Notes under the pieces: model-generated
Database searches by the model: none
What the model saw: the letters and a program-made list of their open reading frames with translations, nothing else
Told to the model about the DNA's origin: nothing
NCBI RefSeq assembly: GCF_004364345.1
Contig: NZ_SOCA01000013.1
Coordinates: 1 to 64,000 of the forward strand
Origin: Prosthecobacter fusiformis
GTDB taxonomy: Bacteria; Verrucomicrobiota; Verrucomicrobiia; Verrucomicrobiales; Verrucomicrobiaceae
Direction: 5' to 3'
DNA length: 64,000 bases
Position numbers and translations under genes: made by a program
Part shown: positions 37,319 to 44,840 of the stretch, piece after piece
Numbering within the stretch: position 1 is the first letter of the stretch
Layout: each line of letters begins with the position of its first letter

Positions 37319-37717
37319 ATGAGTATCGTTAAAGAGTTTAAAGAATTCGTCATGCGCGGCAGCATCATCGACCTCGCCGTGGGCGTCGTCATCGGCGGTG
37401 CCTTCAGCAAGCTCGTAGATGGAGTGGTGAAAGGCGTCATCGGCCCTGTGGTCAATGTCATCAAAGGAGAGGACGGCTGGCCCTCCCTGGTCCAGGGCAT
37501 CTGGGATCTGGGCAATGGCGTCTTAAATTTCGTCCTCCTGGCCGCTGTCGTGTTCTTCATCTTTGTGAAGCCCATCAACAAACTCCGCACCCTCCGCGCC
37601 AAACCCCCCGAGCCCGTCATCCCCTCAGGCCCACCGGAAGACGTCAAACTCCTCACCGAGATCCGCGACCTGCTAAAGGCCAAGGCCAGCGAGAGCCCAA
37701 GTGCTCCAGCGATTTAA
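37319..37717 (+). CDS. mscL: Large-conductance mechanosensitive channel MscL
   Basis: A 132-residue inner-membrane channel that opens under membrane tension and releases solutes during hypo-osmotic shock; it works as a homopentamer. The N-terminal amphipathic helix and pore helix are textbook: EFKEFVMRGSIIDLAVGVVIGGAFSKLVDGVV. The second membrane helix is VLNFVLLAAVVFFIFVKPIN, followed by the cytoplasmic helix EDVKLLTEIRDLL. The periplasmic loop is rather short. Length is normal for the family. It is the last gene of the rightward series before the 179-bp repeat array. Confidence 0.97.
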   Translation: MSIVKEFKEFVMRGSIIDLAVGVVIGGAFSKLVDGVVKGVIGPVVNVIKGEDGWPSLVQGIWDLGNGVLNFVLLAAVVFFIFVKPINKLRTLRAKPPEPVIPSGPPEDVKLLTEIRDLLKAKASESPSAPAI

Positions 37718-37796
37718 CTCGTAACGCCCGCATTCAAAACGACGCCCCCGTTTATTCGCCTTGGGGATGGGTGAATCGCTGTCGCAGCGTATGGGA

Positions 37797-38240
37797 GCAG
37801 GATGTGAGGCTTTCCTGGCCTCAGCATGGGGGCGGGACGCCCCACTCCTTGTTTTCAGCTTCGCCCTCACCCCTTGCGCATGCTCGCAACGCGCAACCCA
37901 AGGAGTTGGGGCGTCCCGCCCCGACTGGGGTGCACCCCGCTTGCTGTATGGATCTATTCCTTTCCGCTGATCAAGGCAGGATGTGAGGCCTTCCTGGCCT
38001 CAGCATGGGGGCGGGACGCCCCCACTCCTTGTTTTCAGCTTCGCCCTCCGCACCCTAAGAGGTTGCAACGCGCAACCCAAGGAGTTGGGGCGTCCCGCCC
38101 CGACTGGGGTGCACCCCGCTTGCTGCATGGATCTATTCCTTTCCGCTGATCAAGGCAGGATGTGAGGCCTTCCTGGCCTCAGCATGGGGGCGGGACGCCC
38201 CACTCCTTGGTTTCAGCTTCGCCCTCCGCACCCTAAGAGG
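37797..38240. repeat. 179-bp tandem repeat array (2.5 copies)
   Basis: The sequence gatgtgagg...ctggcctcagcatgggggcgggac begins at 37801, 37980 and 38159, an exact 179-base period; the third copy stops at 38240. Each full copy holds a long imperfect inverted repeat: an arm gggcgggacgccccactcctt and, about 50 bases on, its near-complement aaggagttggggcgtcccgc. It lies between the convergent mscL and lipoprotein genes. It is not CRISPR: the whole unit repeats, with no variable spacers. Confidence 0.92.
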
Positions 38241-38302
38241 TCGCATCTGGTGAGGGAGTTTTGGCCAGCTAAAGCTTCAGGAGTACTTTTGCGGTCGCTC
38301 AC
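38241..38302 (+). repeat. Dispersed 60-bp intergenic element, copy A
   Basis: This shares the core ttttggc(c/g)agctaaagct and ggagtacttt with copies at 39541-39600 (same orientation) and 47143-47200 (inverted). It abuts the tandem array, and its last bases contain the complement of the stop codon of the lipoprotein gene at 38299. Confidence 0.8.
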
Positions 38303-39174
38303 TCTGAGGGCTCGCGCATCAGGTTCAGCAGTTCTTTACGGTCCACCTGGGGTGCGGGTTTGCTCACGGGCTTGGCGGGGGGCGTTGCGGCCGGTTTTGA
38401 GACGGGTTTGCTCACTGCGACGACGGGTGCGGAACGGACGACGGGGGGCTTAGCTACAGGCGTTGGTGCAGGCGTAGCCGCTGGGGCAGGCTTGGTTTTC
38501 TCTGGGGTCACCGCCACAGGTTTCGATTGAGGCTTCGACTTACTTTTTGCCTCGGGCTTGGACACACTCTTCACTTCAGGAGCAGCGGCCACGGCTTTCA
38601 CCACCGGCTTGGGTTCGATTTTTACTTCAGGCTGCGCAGGCGGGGTCTGCGGGGCGGGTTTCTCCACGGGCGGCTGGACCGCGCCGATGAGTATGGTTTT
38701 GCCGGTGGTCAAATTGCGGATGCTATGAGGCCCCTCAATGTTCACCTGGGTCCCGTCGATCACGATCTCCGTGCTGTCCGCTCCGCCTGTGATTAGGCGA
38801 CCCTCATGCTTCACCATCGCCTGACGACCTTTCAAGATCGCGGCATCCGGGGTGACCAGGATCTCCGGGGCCTGGGCCAGGATGGGTGGGTCCACCTTCT
38901 TCACCAGCAGGGCACCACCTGTGGCCAAGTATTCCTTTTCATCCGCCGCGCCTTTGAACGCCCGCGTTTTCATCCGGGCACCGGACAGCTCCACCACGCC
39001 TACATTTTGCACCTGGGGAAAGCGTGCCTTTCGCTCAGCCAGCGGCAGGTCGAATAGGGCCGCATCTGCCTCAGTCACTTTCTGAGGTCCTGCGCAGGAA
39101 ACAACACTAGCCACAACGGCAGCACACAACACAGCCCTGGAAAGAGCCACAACATCAGCAGAAATGAAAATCAT
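38299..39174 (-). CDS. Lipoprotein with Pro/Ala/Lys-rich C-terminal tail
   Basis: A 291-residue predicted lipoprotein of unknown function. The start is placed at the ATG at 39174 because it gives a signal peptide directly followed by a lipobox, VVSC with Cys27; the longer frame to 39282 adds 36 residues with no such logic. Residues 30-160 form a soluble domain containing LKGRQAMVKHEGRLITG and IVIDGTQVNIEGPHSIRN, which faintly recalls the beta-jellyroll of OstA/LptA-type envelope proteins (weak guess). Residues 165-280 are low-complexity, rich in Pro, Ala, Lys and Val, typical of a spacer that crosses or binds peptidoglycan. The final residues LLNLMREPSE end inside a dispersed repeat. Confidence 0.75.
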   Translation of the reverse strand: MIFISADVVALSRAVLCAAVVASVVSCAGPQKVTEADAALFDLPLAERKARFPQVQNVGVVELSGARMKTRAFKGAADEKEYLATGGALLVKKVDPPILAQAPEILVTPDAAILKGRQAMVKHEGRLITGGADSTEIVIDGTQVNIEGPHSIRNLTTGKTILIGAVQPPVEKPAPQTPPAQPEVKIEPKPVVKAVAAAPEVKSVSKPEAKSKSKPQSKPVAVTPEKTKPAPAATPAPTPVAKPPVVRSAPVVAVSKPVSKPAATPPAKPVSKPAPQVDRKELLNLMREPSE

Positions 39175-39383
39175 GGGGGGAATACAGCTAGTTAGCGGTT
39201 TGGCAGCCCGCTTTCTAGCAATAAACATCACCTCATGCACACTTGTTCTTATCGATCCGGCGTGAGGCAAGACTTTCCCCATCCCTGGATCTCAGCATTC
39301 TTTATAGCCCATCACGGATAGAATTCCGAATCTAAAAGGCTGGGAGCAGACAACAAGACTCGTATCTGGGAGTGCGCCTTGTC

Positions 39384-39603
39384 GAGGCGGGACGCTCCTA
39401 CACTTTGGGTTTGGCTGCTGGCCTTTGCAAGGAGTGGGGGCGTCTCGCCCCCATGCTGAGGCCAGGATGGCCTCACTCCTTGTCACAGCGATGCGTCATG
39501 CATCCCCACACTCAGAATGCAAAGCTGACGAGGCCGGGCGTCGCATCTGCTGCGGGGGTTTTGGCGAGCTAAAGCTCTGGAGTACTTTGGCAGGCTTCAC
39601 TCA
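39384..39603. repeat. Dispersed hairpin repeat plus 60-bp element, copy B
   Basis: The GC-rich arms seen in the 179-bp array recur here in a diverged form (gaggcgggacgctcc near 39384; aaggagtgggggcgtctcgcc from about 39429; ccaggatggcctcactcctt near 39462). They are followed by the 60-bp element at 39541-39600. The stretch 39175-39620 holds no gene that I can support. Confidence 0.8.
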
Positions 39604-39620
39604 GTGCTTCTCTCACCAAC

Positions 39621-39653
39621 AAAAAAGCCCGCACACTGGAAGTATGCGGGCTG
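39621..39653 (-). terminator. Intrinsic terminator of the Ala/Lys-rich lipoprotein gene
   Basis: An 8-bp stem (agcccgca at 39626-39633 with its complement at 39645-39652), extended inward by three pairs past one mismatch, is followed on the minus strand by six T residues. Confidence 0.85.
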
Positions 39654-39714
39654 GGATGAGATAAGCGGGGGCGAGGTTCCCACAGAGTGGGGCTAGCCGT
39701 ACTTAAATCAGGGA

Positions 39715-40134
39715 TTAGTTCTGTGCGCCGGCGTTGGCTTTAGCGGCCTCGTTGGCAGCGTCAGCAGCAGCTTTGTCAGCTTCGGCCTGGGCCTTGGCGG
39801 ACTCATCAGCAGCTTCTTTAGCGGCTTCAGCGGCGGCCTTGTCAGAGTCCACCTTGGCTTTGGCGGCTTCAGCAGCAGCGTCCACTTTGGCTTTGTCCGC
39901 ATCGGCCTGGGCCTGAGCGGCTTCTTTGGCGGCTTCGATGTTGTTTTTGTCCATGTCGGCTTTCACTTCAGCCTGCTTTTTGGCATCAGAGGCAGCGTCT
40001 TCCACAGCATCTTTGCGGTCATCAATCGCTTCTTTGGCGGCATCTTTGCGGTCTTCGATTGCTGCCTTTTCCTTGTTGCAGGCGACCGTGAAAACGGCGG
40101 AGAGGGCGAGGAGGGCCAGAATGGTTGGTTTCAT
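39715..40134 (-). CDS. Ala/Lys-rich coiled-coil lipoprotein
   Basis: A 139-residue predicted lipoprotein. The ATG at 40134 gives a 18-residue signal peptide with lipobox TVAC and Cys19; the frame runs open to 40182 but the upstream part lacks signal character and contains a palindrome. The mature part is almost only Ala, Lys, Asp, Glu and Gln in repeats such as KEAADESAKAQAEADKAAAD, which predict one long alpha-helical coiled coil. Such proteins resemble Lpp-type or stress-induced envelope lipoproteins in architecture, not in traceable descent. It is a monocistronic unit, with its own terminator at 39621-39653 and a palindrome before the start. Function unknown. Confidence 0.85.
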   Translation of the reverse strand: MKPTILALLALSAVFTVACNKEKAAIEDRKDAAKEAIDDRKDAVEDAASDAKKQAEVKADMDKNNIEAAKEAAQAQADADKAKVDAAAEAAKAKVDSDKAAAEAAKEAADESAKAQAEADKAAADAANEAAKANAGAQN

Positions 40135-40163
40135 AATTTGGGATAGGTTGAGATAATTCTGAC

Positions 40164-40190
40164 CGGAAACCGTGATGGTCACTGTTTCCG
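40164..40190. promoter_or_regulatory. Imperfect 27-bp palindrome upstream of the coiled-coil lipoprotein
   Basis: The outer arms cggaaac (40164-40170) and gtttccg (40184-40190) enclose gtga-tgg-tcac; there are 11 pairs with a single mismatch. It sits 30 bases before the ATG. A perfect TTGACA is found on the minus strand at 40233-40228, with a poor -10 (TACGTT) 16 bases on, so the palindrome could be an operator or a 5'-leader hairpin. Which one cannot be told here. Confidence 0.4.
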
Positions 40191-40362
40191 TTCATAATCA
40201 ATTCGAACGTAAGGTGCACAATGGTCGTGTCAATAAGTGGCTGGCTTATTACAGTTCGTGTATTTTTCGACACCTGCAGATGGATAGGGCCGATTTGTAC
40301 CGATCAAACGATTGATACGCACGGTTCCCGGCTCAACTTCCCGTTAGGGTCTTTTGCCGTCT

Positions 40363-42822
40363 TTAAGCCCAGGCTTTGCGCAATTCCCCGCCAGTGCGTT
40401 CATGCGGCAGCCAGAGGATGCCGATGGCGGTCGGCTGGATCTTGGTTTTCACGGGGGTGAGCTTGACGGTTTCCAGGACCAAGGCGGTGGGATCATACTG
40501 GTCCCGGATCTTTTGGGTGTCATCGGCCAGCTCCTTTTCCAGTTCCTGGATGTCCGTCTGGATGCGGCCCAGTTCGGCCTCCGCAGCGGCCACTTCCTGG
40601 GATTCGCGCATGACCCGGGCGGCACTGGTGACGGTGCTGGCCTTGGCCACGGAAGCGAGACCCCCTTTGCGGCCAAAAAACGCACCTAACAAACTGCTGC
40701 CAATGGAGACGGCGGTGGAGAGCTTGGCACTGGTGGCCTGGCCTTTTTGGGTATCCACCTTTGTCTGTGCGCGGATGGCTTTTTCCTCCAGGGCTTTGAG
40801 CGCCTTGGCGGTTTTTTCACGCAGGGTTTCTACGGCCTGGTCACGCAGCTCACGGGCAGTCTGGGTGATGCGGGCTTTGAACTCATCCACCTTTTCGCCG
40901 GGGTTGGAATACACCTCCAGCAGCGGGCTAAAGCTCACATGCATGGTGTGATTGGAATATACCCAGTCCACATAGTCTTTCTTGATGCTCGTATAGGTAC
41001 TGGACTTCATGGCCGCACCGGGCAGGTCCGTGTATTCGGCACCATCGGTAGCGTCCGCATCCCAGCCGCCCAGGTCCACATCACGAGGGATGTCCACAAA
41101 CTTATCCCAAAGCACGCGCTGGTTTTCCACATCGATCAGATTGATGAGTGTGACCGTACTGCGGCCGCTGATCTTCCGGCGGGTGTCGTCAAAGTTCACT
41201 TCCGCACTGCGCAGGATGGCCGGCACATAACAAAGAGTATCGCAAGAAATATCCGACGATAAAAAGTATTCCGCCGTGCCTTCGGGCAGCTTGGGTTTGA
41301 TGGTGTTGCGGTCAGCCGCAGGGGCTGCGGTGGCACCGGGGGGCAGGAAGCCATCATCCTCACCGGCAGGCGCAGCACTGCCTGCGGCAGGGCGCAGCGG
41401 GTCCATGAGACGCTTCACCTGCTCGCGCGCCAGGGGGCCGCTGAGGTAGCTCATGATCCAGCGCACGTGGAAGATGGCGGGGCCATCCTCATGCACGTTG
41501 TTCATCAGGAAGACACGGTTGCCCAGACCAGAGATGGAGGTCTCCAGGGTCTTGCGGTCGAATTTTCCGCCACTGCTGCTGATGGCTCCTTCCAGGCCAT
41601 CTAAGAGGCGGGCTTTGTCGCGCTCCGTCTGCAGGCGGCCGATCCACCAGGTGCCGATGTTCGCCAGCGCTTTGTAATCCAGGTCCACGGGGTTTTGCGT
41701 GGCCAGCAGCAGGCCCAGGCCAAAGGCACGCGCCTGCTTAAGCAGGATCATCATCGGCTTCTTCGATGGGGGCATGGCCGTGGGCGGCAGGTAGCCATAG
41801 ATCTCATCCATGTAAAACATGGCACGCAGGGAGGTGGTGCCCTGCTGGCTGCGCATCCAGCCTAACAATTGATTCAACAACAAGGAGACAAAGAACATGC
41901 GCTCGCTATCCCCCAGGTGGGCGATGTTAAAGATGGTGATGCGCGGCTTCCCCTCCGGGGTGTAATACATGCGCTGGATGTCCAGCGGCTCCCCCTCCAG
42001 CCAGGTGGCAAAGCCGGGCGAGGCGATGAGGTTGTTCAGCTTCATGGCCAGAGCGGTGCGTTTAGCCTCTGGGAAAAAGGTCTCGATATCCACCACGCCG
42101 ATCTTCCGCAGCGGTGGCTGCTGGATGTGGCGCACCAGGTTTTCCAGAGACACGTTCTGCCCTTTTTTCCAGGCCTGGGCGATGATGTTGGAAAGCAGGA
42201 TGTGCTCTGGCGACTGCACCGGATCCGCCTCGATACCCATGAGGCCGAGCAGGGATGAGACGGTGCTTTCGATACGGTCCGCCAGTGTCTCCGCATCCTC
42301 CATCACCGCGACTGGCGGGCAGTCCAGTGAGCTGAGGATGGATACGGGCAGGCCTGCATTGCTGCCGGGGGTATAGATGGCCATGTCCACCGTCTCACGT
42401 AGCTTGCGGATGCGGTCACCGCTTTGCCCCCAGTCAGCCAGCCCCTTGGTCCAAAGCTGCGCCTGCTGCGCGGCAAAGTCATCCACACTGATGCCCTTGC
42501 GGCGCGCATCATCCGCATTCACCCAGGGCTTGAATTCCTCAGCACTCAGGTTGGGGAAAGTCAGCAGTGCATTGCCGATGTCTCCTTTGGGATCAATGGC
42601 GATGAGCGGGATGCCATCCATGGCGGCCTCCTCCAGCAGGGCCAGGCACAGGCCCGTCTTGCCGGATCCAGTCATCCCCAGCACCACCCCATGGGTGACC
42701 AGGTCCTTGGAATCATACATCACCAGGTCATCCTGGAGTTGCTTGGCTTCGAGGTCGTATCCACGACCGAGGTAAAAGGCACCGAGCTTCTCGTATTGAT
42801 CCGGAGAGATGGTCATGGGCAT
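40363..42822 (-). CDS. HerA/DUF87-type ATPase with C-terminal coiled coil
   Basis: An 819-residue P-loop ATPase of the HerA/FtsK/VirD4 superfamily. Walker A is GMTGSGKT at residues 49-56, followed by PLIAIDPKGDIGN, typical of DUF87 proteins. Walker B is MFYMDEIYGYLPP, and LLLATQNPVDLD is the sensor strand (as in HerA QNP/QRP motifs). The C-terminal third (after about residue 620) is a long Lys/Glu/Ala-rich coiled coil with a Gly-rich break (GSSLLGAFFGRKGG). HerA proteins pump or unwind DNA with NurA, but no nurA lies nearby. The start is at MPM (42822) or two codons later; the open frame upstream has no family character. It lies 121 bases after a two-component pair on the same strand. Substrate unknown. 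Confidence 0.85.
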   Translation of the reverse strand: MPMTISPDQYEKLGAFYLGRGYDLEAKQLQDDLVMYDSKDLVTHGVVLGMTGSGKTGLCLALLEEAAMDGIPLIAIDPKGDIGNALLTFPNLSAEEFKPWVNADDARRKGISVDDFAAQQAQLWTKGLADWGQSGDRIRKLRETVDMAIYTPGSNAGLPVSILSSLDCPPVAVMEDAETLADRIESTVSSLLGLMGIEADPVQSPEHILLSNIIAQAWKKGQNVSLENLVRHIQQPPLRKIGVVDIETFFPEAKRTALAMKLNNLIASPGFATWLEGEPLDIQRMYYTPEGKPRITIFNIAHLGDSERMFFVSLLLNQLLGWMRSQQGTTSLRAMFYMDEIYGYLPPTAMPPSKKPMMILLKQARAFGLGLLLATQNPVDLDYKALANIGTWWIGRLQTERDKARLLDGLEGAISSSGGKFDRKTLETSISGLGNRVFLMNNVHEDGPAIFHVRWIMSYLSGPLAREQVKRLMDPLRPAAGSAAPAGEDDGFLPPGATAAPAADRNTIKPKLPEGTAEYFLSSDISCDTLCYVPAILRSAEVNFDDTRRKISGRSTVTLINLIDVENQRVLWDKFVDIPRDVDLGGWDADATDGAEYTDLPGAAMKSSTYTSIKKDYVDWVYSNHTMHVSFSPLLEVYSNPGEKVDEFKARITQTARELRDQAVETLREKTAKALKALEEKAIRAQTKVDTQKGQATSAKLSTAVSIGSSLLGAFFGRKGGLASVAKASTVTSAARVMRESQEVAAAEAELGRIQTDIQELEKELADDTQKIRDQYDPTALVLETVKLTPVKTKIQPTAIGILWLPHERTGGELRKAWA

Positions 42823-42908
42823 AGGGGTATGCCGCCACCATAGAGAGTGGCTTTTGAAGACAACAGAAAAAACTGTTTCTCCACGGCCATCAAAGCAGGT
42901 CATTCACA

Positions 42909-42932
42909 GCCTGCGGTCCCCTGACCGCAGGC
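42909..42932 (-). terminator. Perfect 10-bp stem-loop between hybrid kinase and ATPase genes
   Basis: The stem gcctgcggtc (42909-42918) pairs with gaccgcaggc (42923-42932) around a 4-base loop, 11 bases after the kinase stop. No T tract follows on the minus strand, so it may slow rather than end transcription, or stabilise the upstream mRNA 3' end. Confidence 0.5.
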
Positions 42933-42943
42933 CCGCTCTGCCC

Positions 42944-44833
42944 TCACACTTTTTGCGGGGGCAGTTCCAGCTTAGCCGTCTGTTTCTTGGGCACGGGAAG
43001 TCCCCGTGAGATGCCCGTGGTCAGCGCCTGTCCCACTGCATTCAGCAGGTCCAGCACATCGAAGGGTTTTGGCAGATAATTGATGCCCAGTTGCAGAGAG
43101 GTCGTCTGGCCCAGGATGTCCGGGCAGTAGCCGCTGGTAAAGATGATCGGCAGGGTGGCATCATCCCCCAGGATGGCCCGGCCCAGGTCAAAGCCGCTGG
43201 CATCGCCCGGCAGATTAATGTCGGAAATGACCAGGCTGATGCCATGCCGGTGGGCACGCCACATCTGCCACGCCTCATGCGCATCCTTGGCGGCCAGCAC
43301 GGTGTGGCCCTGGTTTTCCAGCACATAGTTCATCACATGCCGCACGCTGGCGTCATCATCCACAATGAGAAGCGTACAGGGTGACACATCATGCAGCAGG
43401 CCATCGAAATCATGATTGAAGAGAGGCGGTGTACCGGTCTCCAGCCCGTCCCCAGCGATGGGCAGGTAAATGTGGAAGTCCGTGCCCACGCCCACCACGC
43501 TGTTCACCGTCACCCAGCCGCCCATGTGGCGTGCCAGTCCCCGCACCATGGCCAGGCCCATGCCCGTGCCGCGGCCCGGCTCCTTCGTGGTGAAAAAGGG
43601 ATCAAAAATCTGCTTCACCACTTCCGGGGGCATCCCTGTGCCGTTATCGCTCACACTCAGCAGGGCGAAGTGGCCGATGCGTGCATCCGCATGCACGTCG
43701 CGTGCTGCTTCTTCATCCGCCAGGTGCACATGGCGGCTGCTGATGCTCAGCTTTCCACCCTTGGGCATGGCATCCCTGGCGTTCACGGCCAGGTTGACCA
43801 CGATTTGTCCTAGCGACCCTGGGTCTGCCATCACCTCCGGCAGGTCTTGGGCATGGGTAACTTCCAGCTCCACCTGGCTGCCCAGCGTGCGCTGGAGCAG
43901 TTCCACTTCGGATTCGATCTCATCGGCCAAGACCATGGGCCGTGCGGCCTTGTAATCCCGGCTGGTAAAGTTCAGCAGTTGCTTGGTCAGGTCCGCAGCA
44001 CGCCGCGCGGCCAGCAGCACCTCACCCATGGAATCAGAGATGCCCGGTGGCTGGTCCCCGGTCATCAGGTTCATGCTCAGGTGTCCCTGGATGACGGTCA
44101 GCACGTTGTTGAAATCATGGGCGATGCCTGCCGCCAGTCCGCCCAGGGCATCCATCTTCTGCATTTTGCGGATGTCCTGCTCCAGGCGCACCCGGTCATC
44201 GTGCTCCTGGCGCAGCCTTGCATACACGTCCTCCGCCCGTTTAGTGCTGTCCCACAGCTTCGTCTGCAGACCTAGCTGGCGCAGGGCAGATTCCCGCTCA
44301 AACGCCCATTTGGAAGTCAGCGCATTGGCGATCTGCATGACCTCGATCGGGTCAAACGGCTTCTTTAAAATCATCAACCGGTGCGATAGCCCCAGATGGT
44401 CCACCATATCGTCCCAGGAATAGTCCGCATAGGCCGTGCAGATGGCCACTTGGAGATCCGGCTGGATGCGCCAAAGACTCTTGATGGTAGCGATGCCGTC
44501 CATCCCCGGTGGCATGCGTACATCCACCAGTGCCAGGGCGAAGGGACGCCCCTGCTGGATGCCCATTTCTACCAGTTTCACCGCGCCATCTCCCTGGGCG
44601 GCAAAGGCCAGCTCGAAGTCTGGCATGGACTTGGATGCCTGCGCATCACCAAACACGGCTGACTCCACCATGTTTAGGTCAGTTTCGCCAAAATCCGTCG
44701 GCGAAAGAATCTTGCGAAAATCCTCATGGATGGTCGTGTTATCATCCACGATCAGGATGCGATGGTTCACATGCAGGGGATCCTGTGAAACCAGATCATC
44801 AGCAGAATCGGAGGGGGGACGAGGCGGGTTCAT
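42944..44833 (-). CDS. Hybrid histidine kinase, REC-HisKA-HATPase-REC
   Basis: A 629-residue cytoplasmic signalling protein with no membrane segment. An N-terminal receiver domain (residues about 24-170) carries DD at 30-31, the phospho-acceptor Asp104 in LALVDVRMPPGMDG and Lys158. A coiled-coil linker leads to the dimerisation helix with His239 in GIAHDFNNVLTVIQGH. The ATPase domain shows NLAVNARDAMP (N box), DNGTGMP and GTGMGLAMVRGLARHMGG. A second receiver at the C-terminus starts LLIVDDDASVRHV, with its acceptor Asp in LVISDINLPG. The ATG at 44833 is taken because the upstream sensor kinase gene stops 7 bases before it; the pair is surely co-transcribed. No DNA-binding output is present, so the final effector lies elsewhere. 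Confidence 0.92.
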   Translation of the reverse strand: MNPPRPPSDSADDLVSQDPLHVNHRILIVDDNTTIHEDFRKILSPTDFGETDLNMVESAVFGDAQASKSMPDFELAFAAQGDGAVKLVEMGIQQGRPFALALVDVRMPPGMDGIATIKSLWRIQPDLQVAICTAYADYSWDDMVDHLGLSHRLMILKKPFDPIEVMQIANALTSKWAFERESALRQLGLQTKLWDSTKRAEDVYARLRQEHDDRVRLEQDIRKMQKMDALGGLAAGIAHDFNNVLTVIQGHLSMNLMTGDQPPGISDSMGEVLLAARRAADLTKQLLNFTSRDYKAARPMVLADEIESEVELLQRTLGSQVELEVTHAQDLPEVMADPGSLGQIVVNLAVNARDAMPKGGKLSISSRHVHLADEEAARDVHADARIGHFALLSVSDNGTGMPPEVVKQIFDPFFTTKEPGRGTGMGLAMVRGLARHMGGWVTVNSVVGVGTDFHIYLPIAGDGLETGTPPLFNHDFDGLLHDVSPCTLLIVDDDASVRHVMNYVLENQGHTVLAAKDAHEAWQMWRAHRHGISLVISDINLPGDASGFDLGRAILGDDATLPIIFTSGYCPDILGQTTSLQLGINYLPKPFDVLDLLNAVGQALTTGISRGLPVPKKQTAKLELPPQKV

Positions 44834-44840
44834 GCGGGGG

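Noticed and set aside
37761-38165. Several small plus-strand frames within the tandem repeat
   Set aside because: They are copies of each other produced by the repeat, and their translations are not protein-like.
37797-38240. Possible CRISPR array
   Set aside because: The whole 179-base unit repeats, including the parts that would be spacers; no cas genes are nearby.
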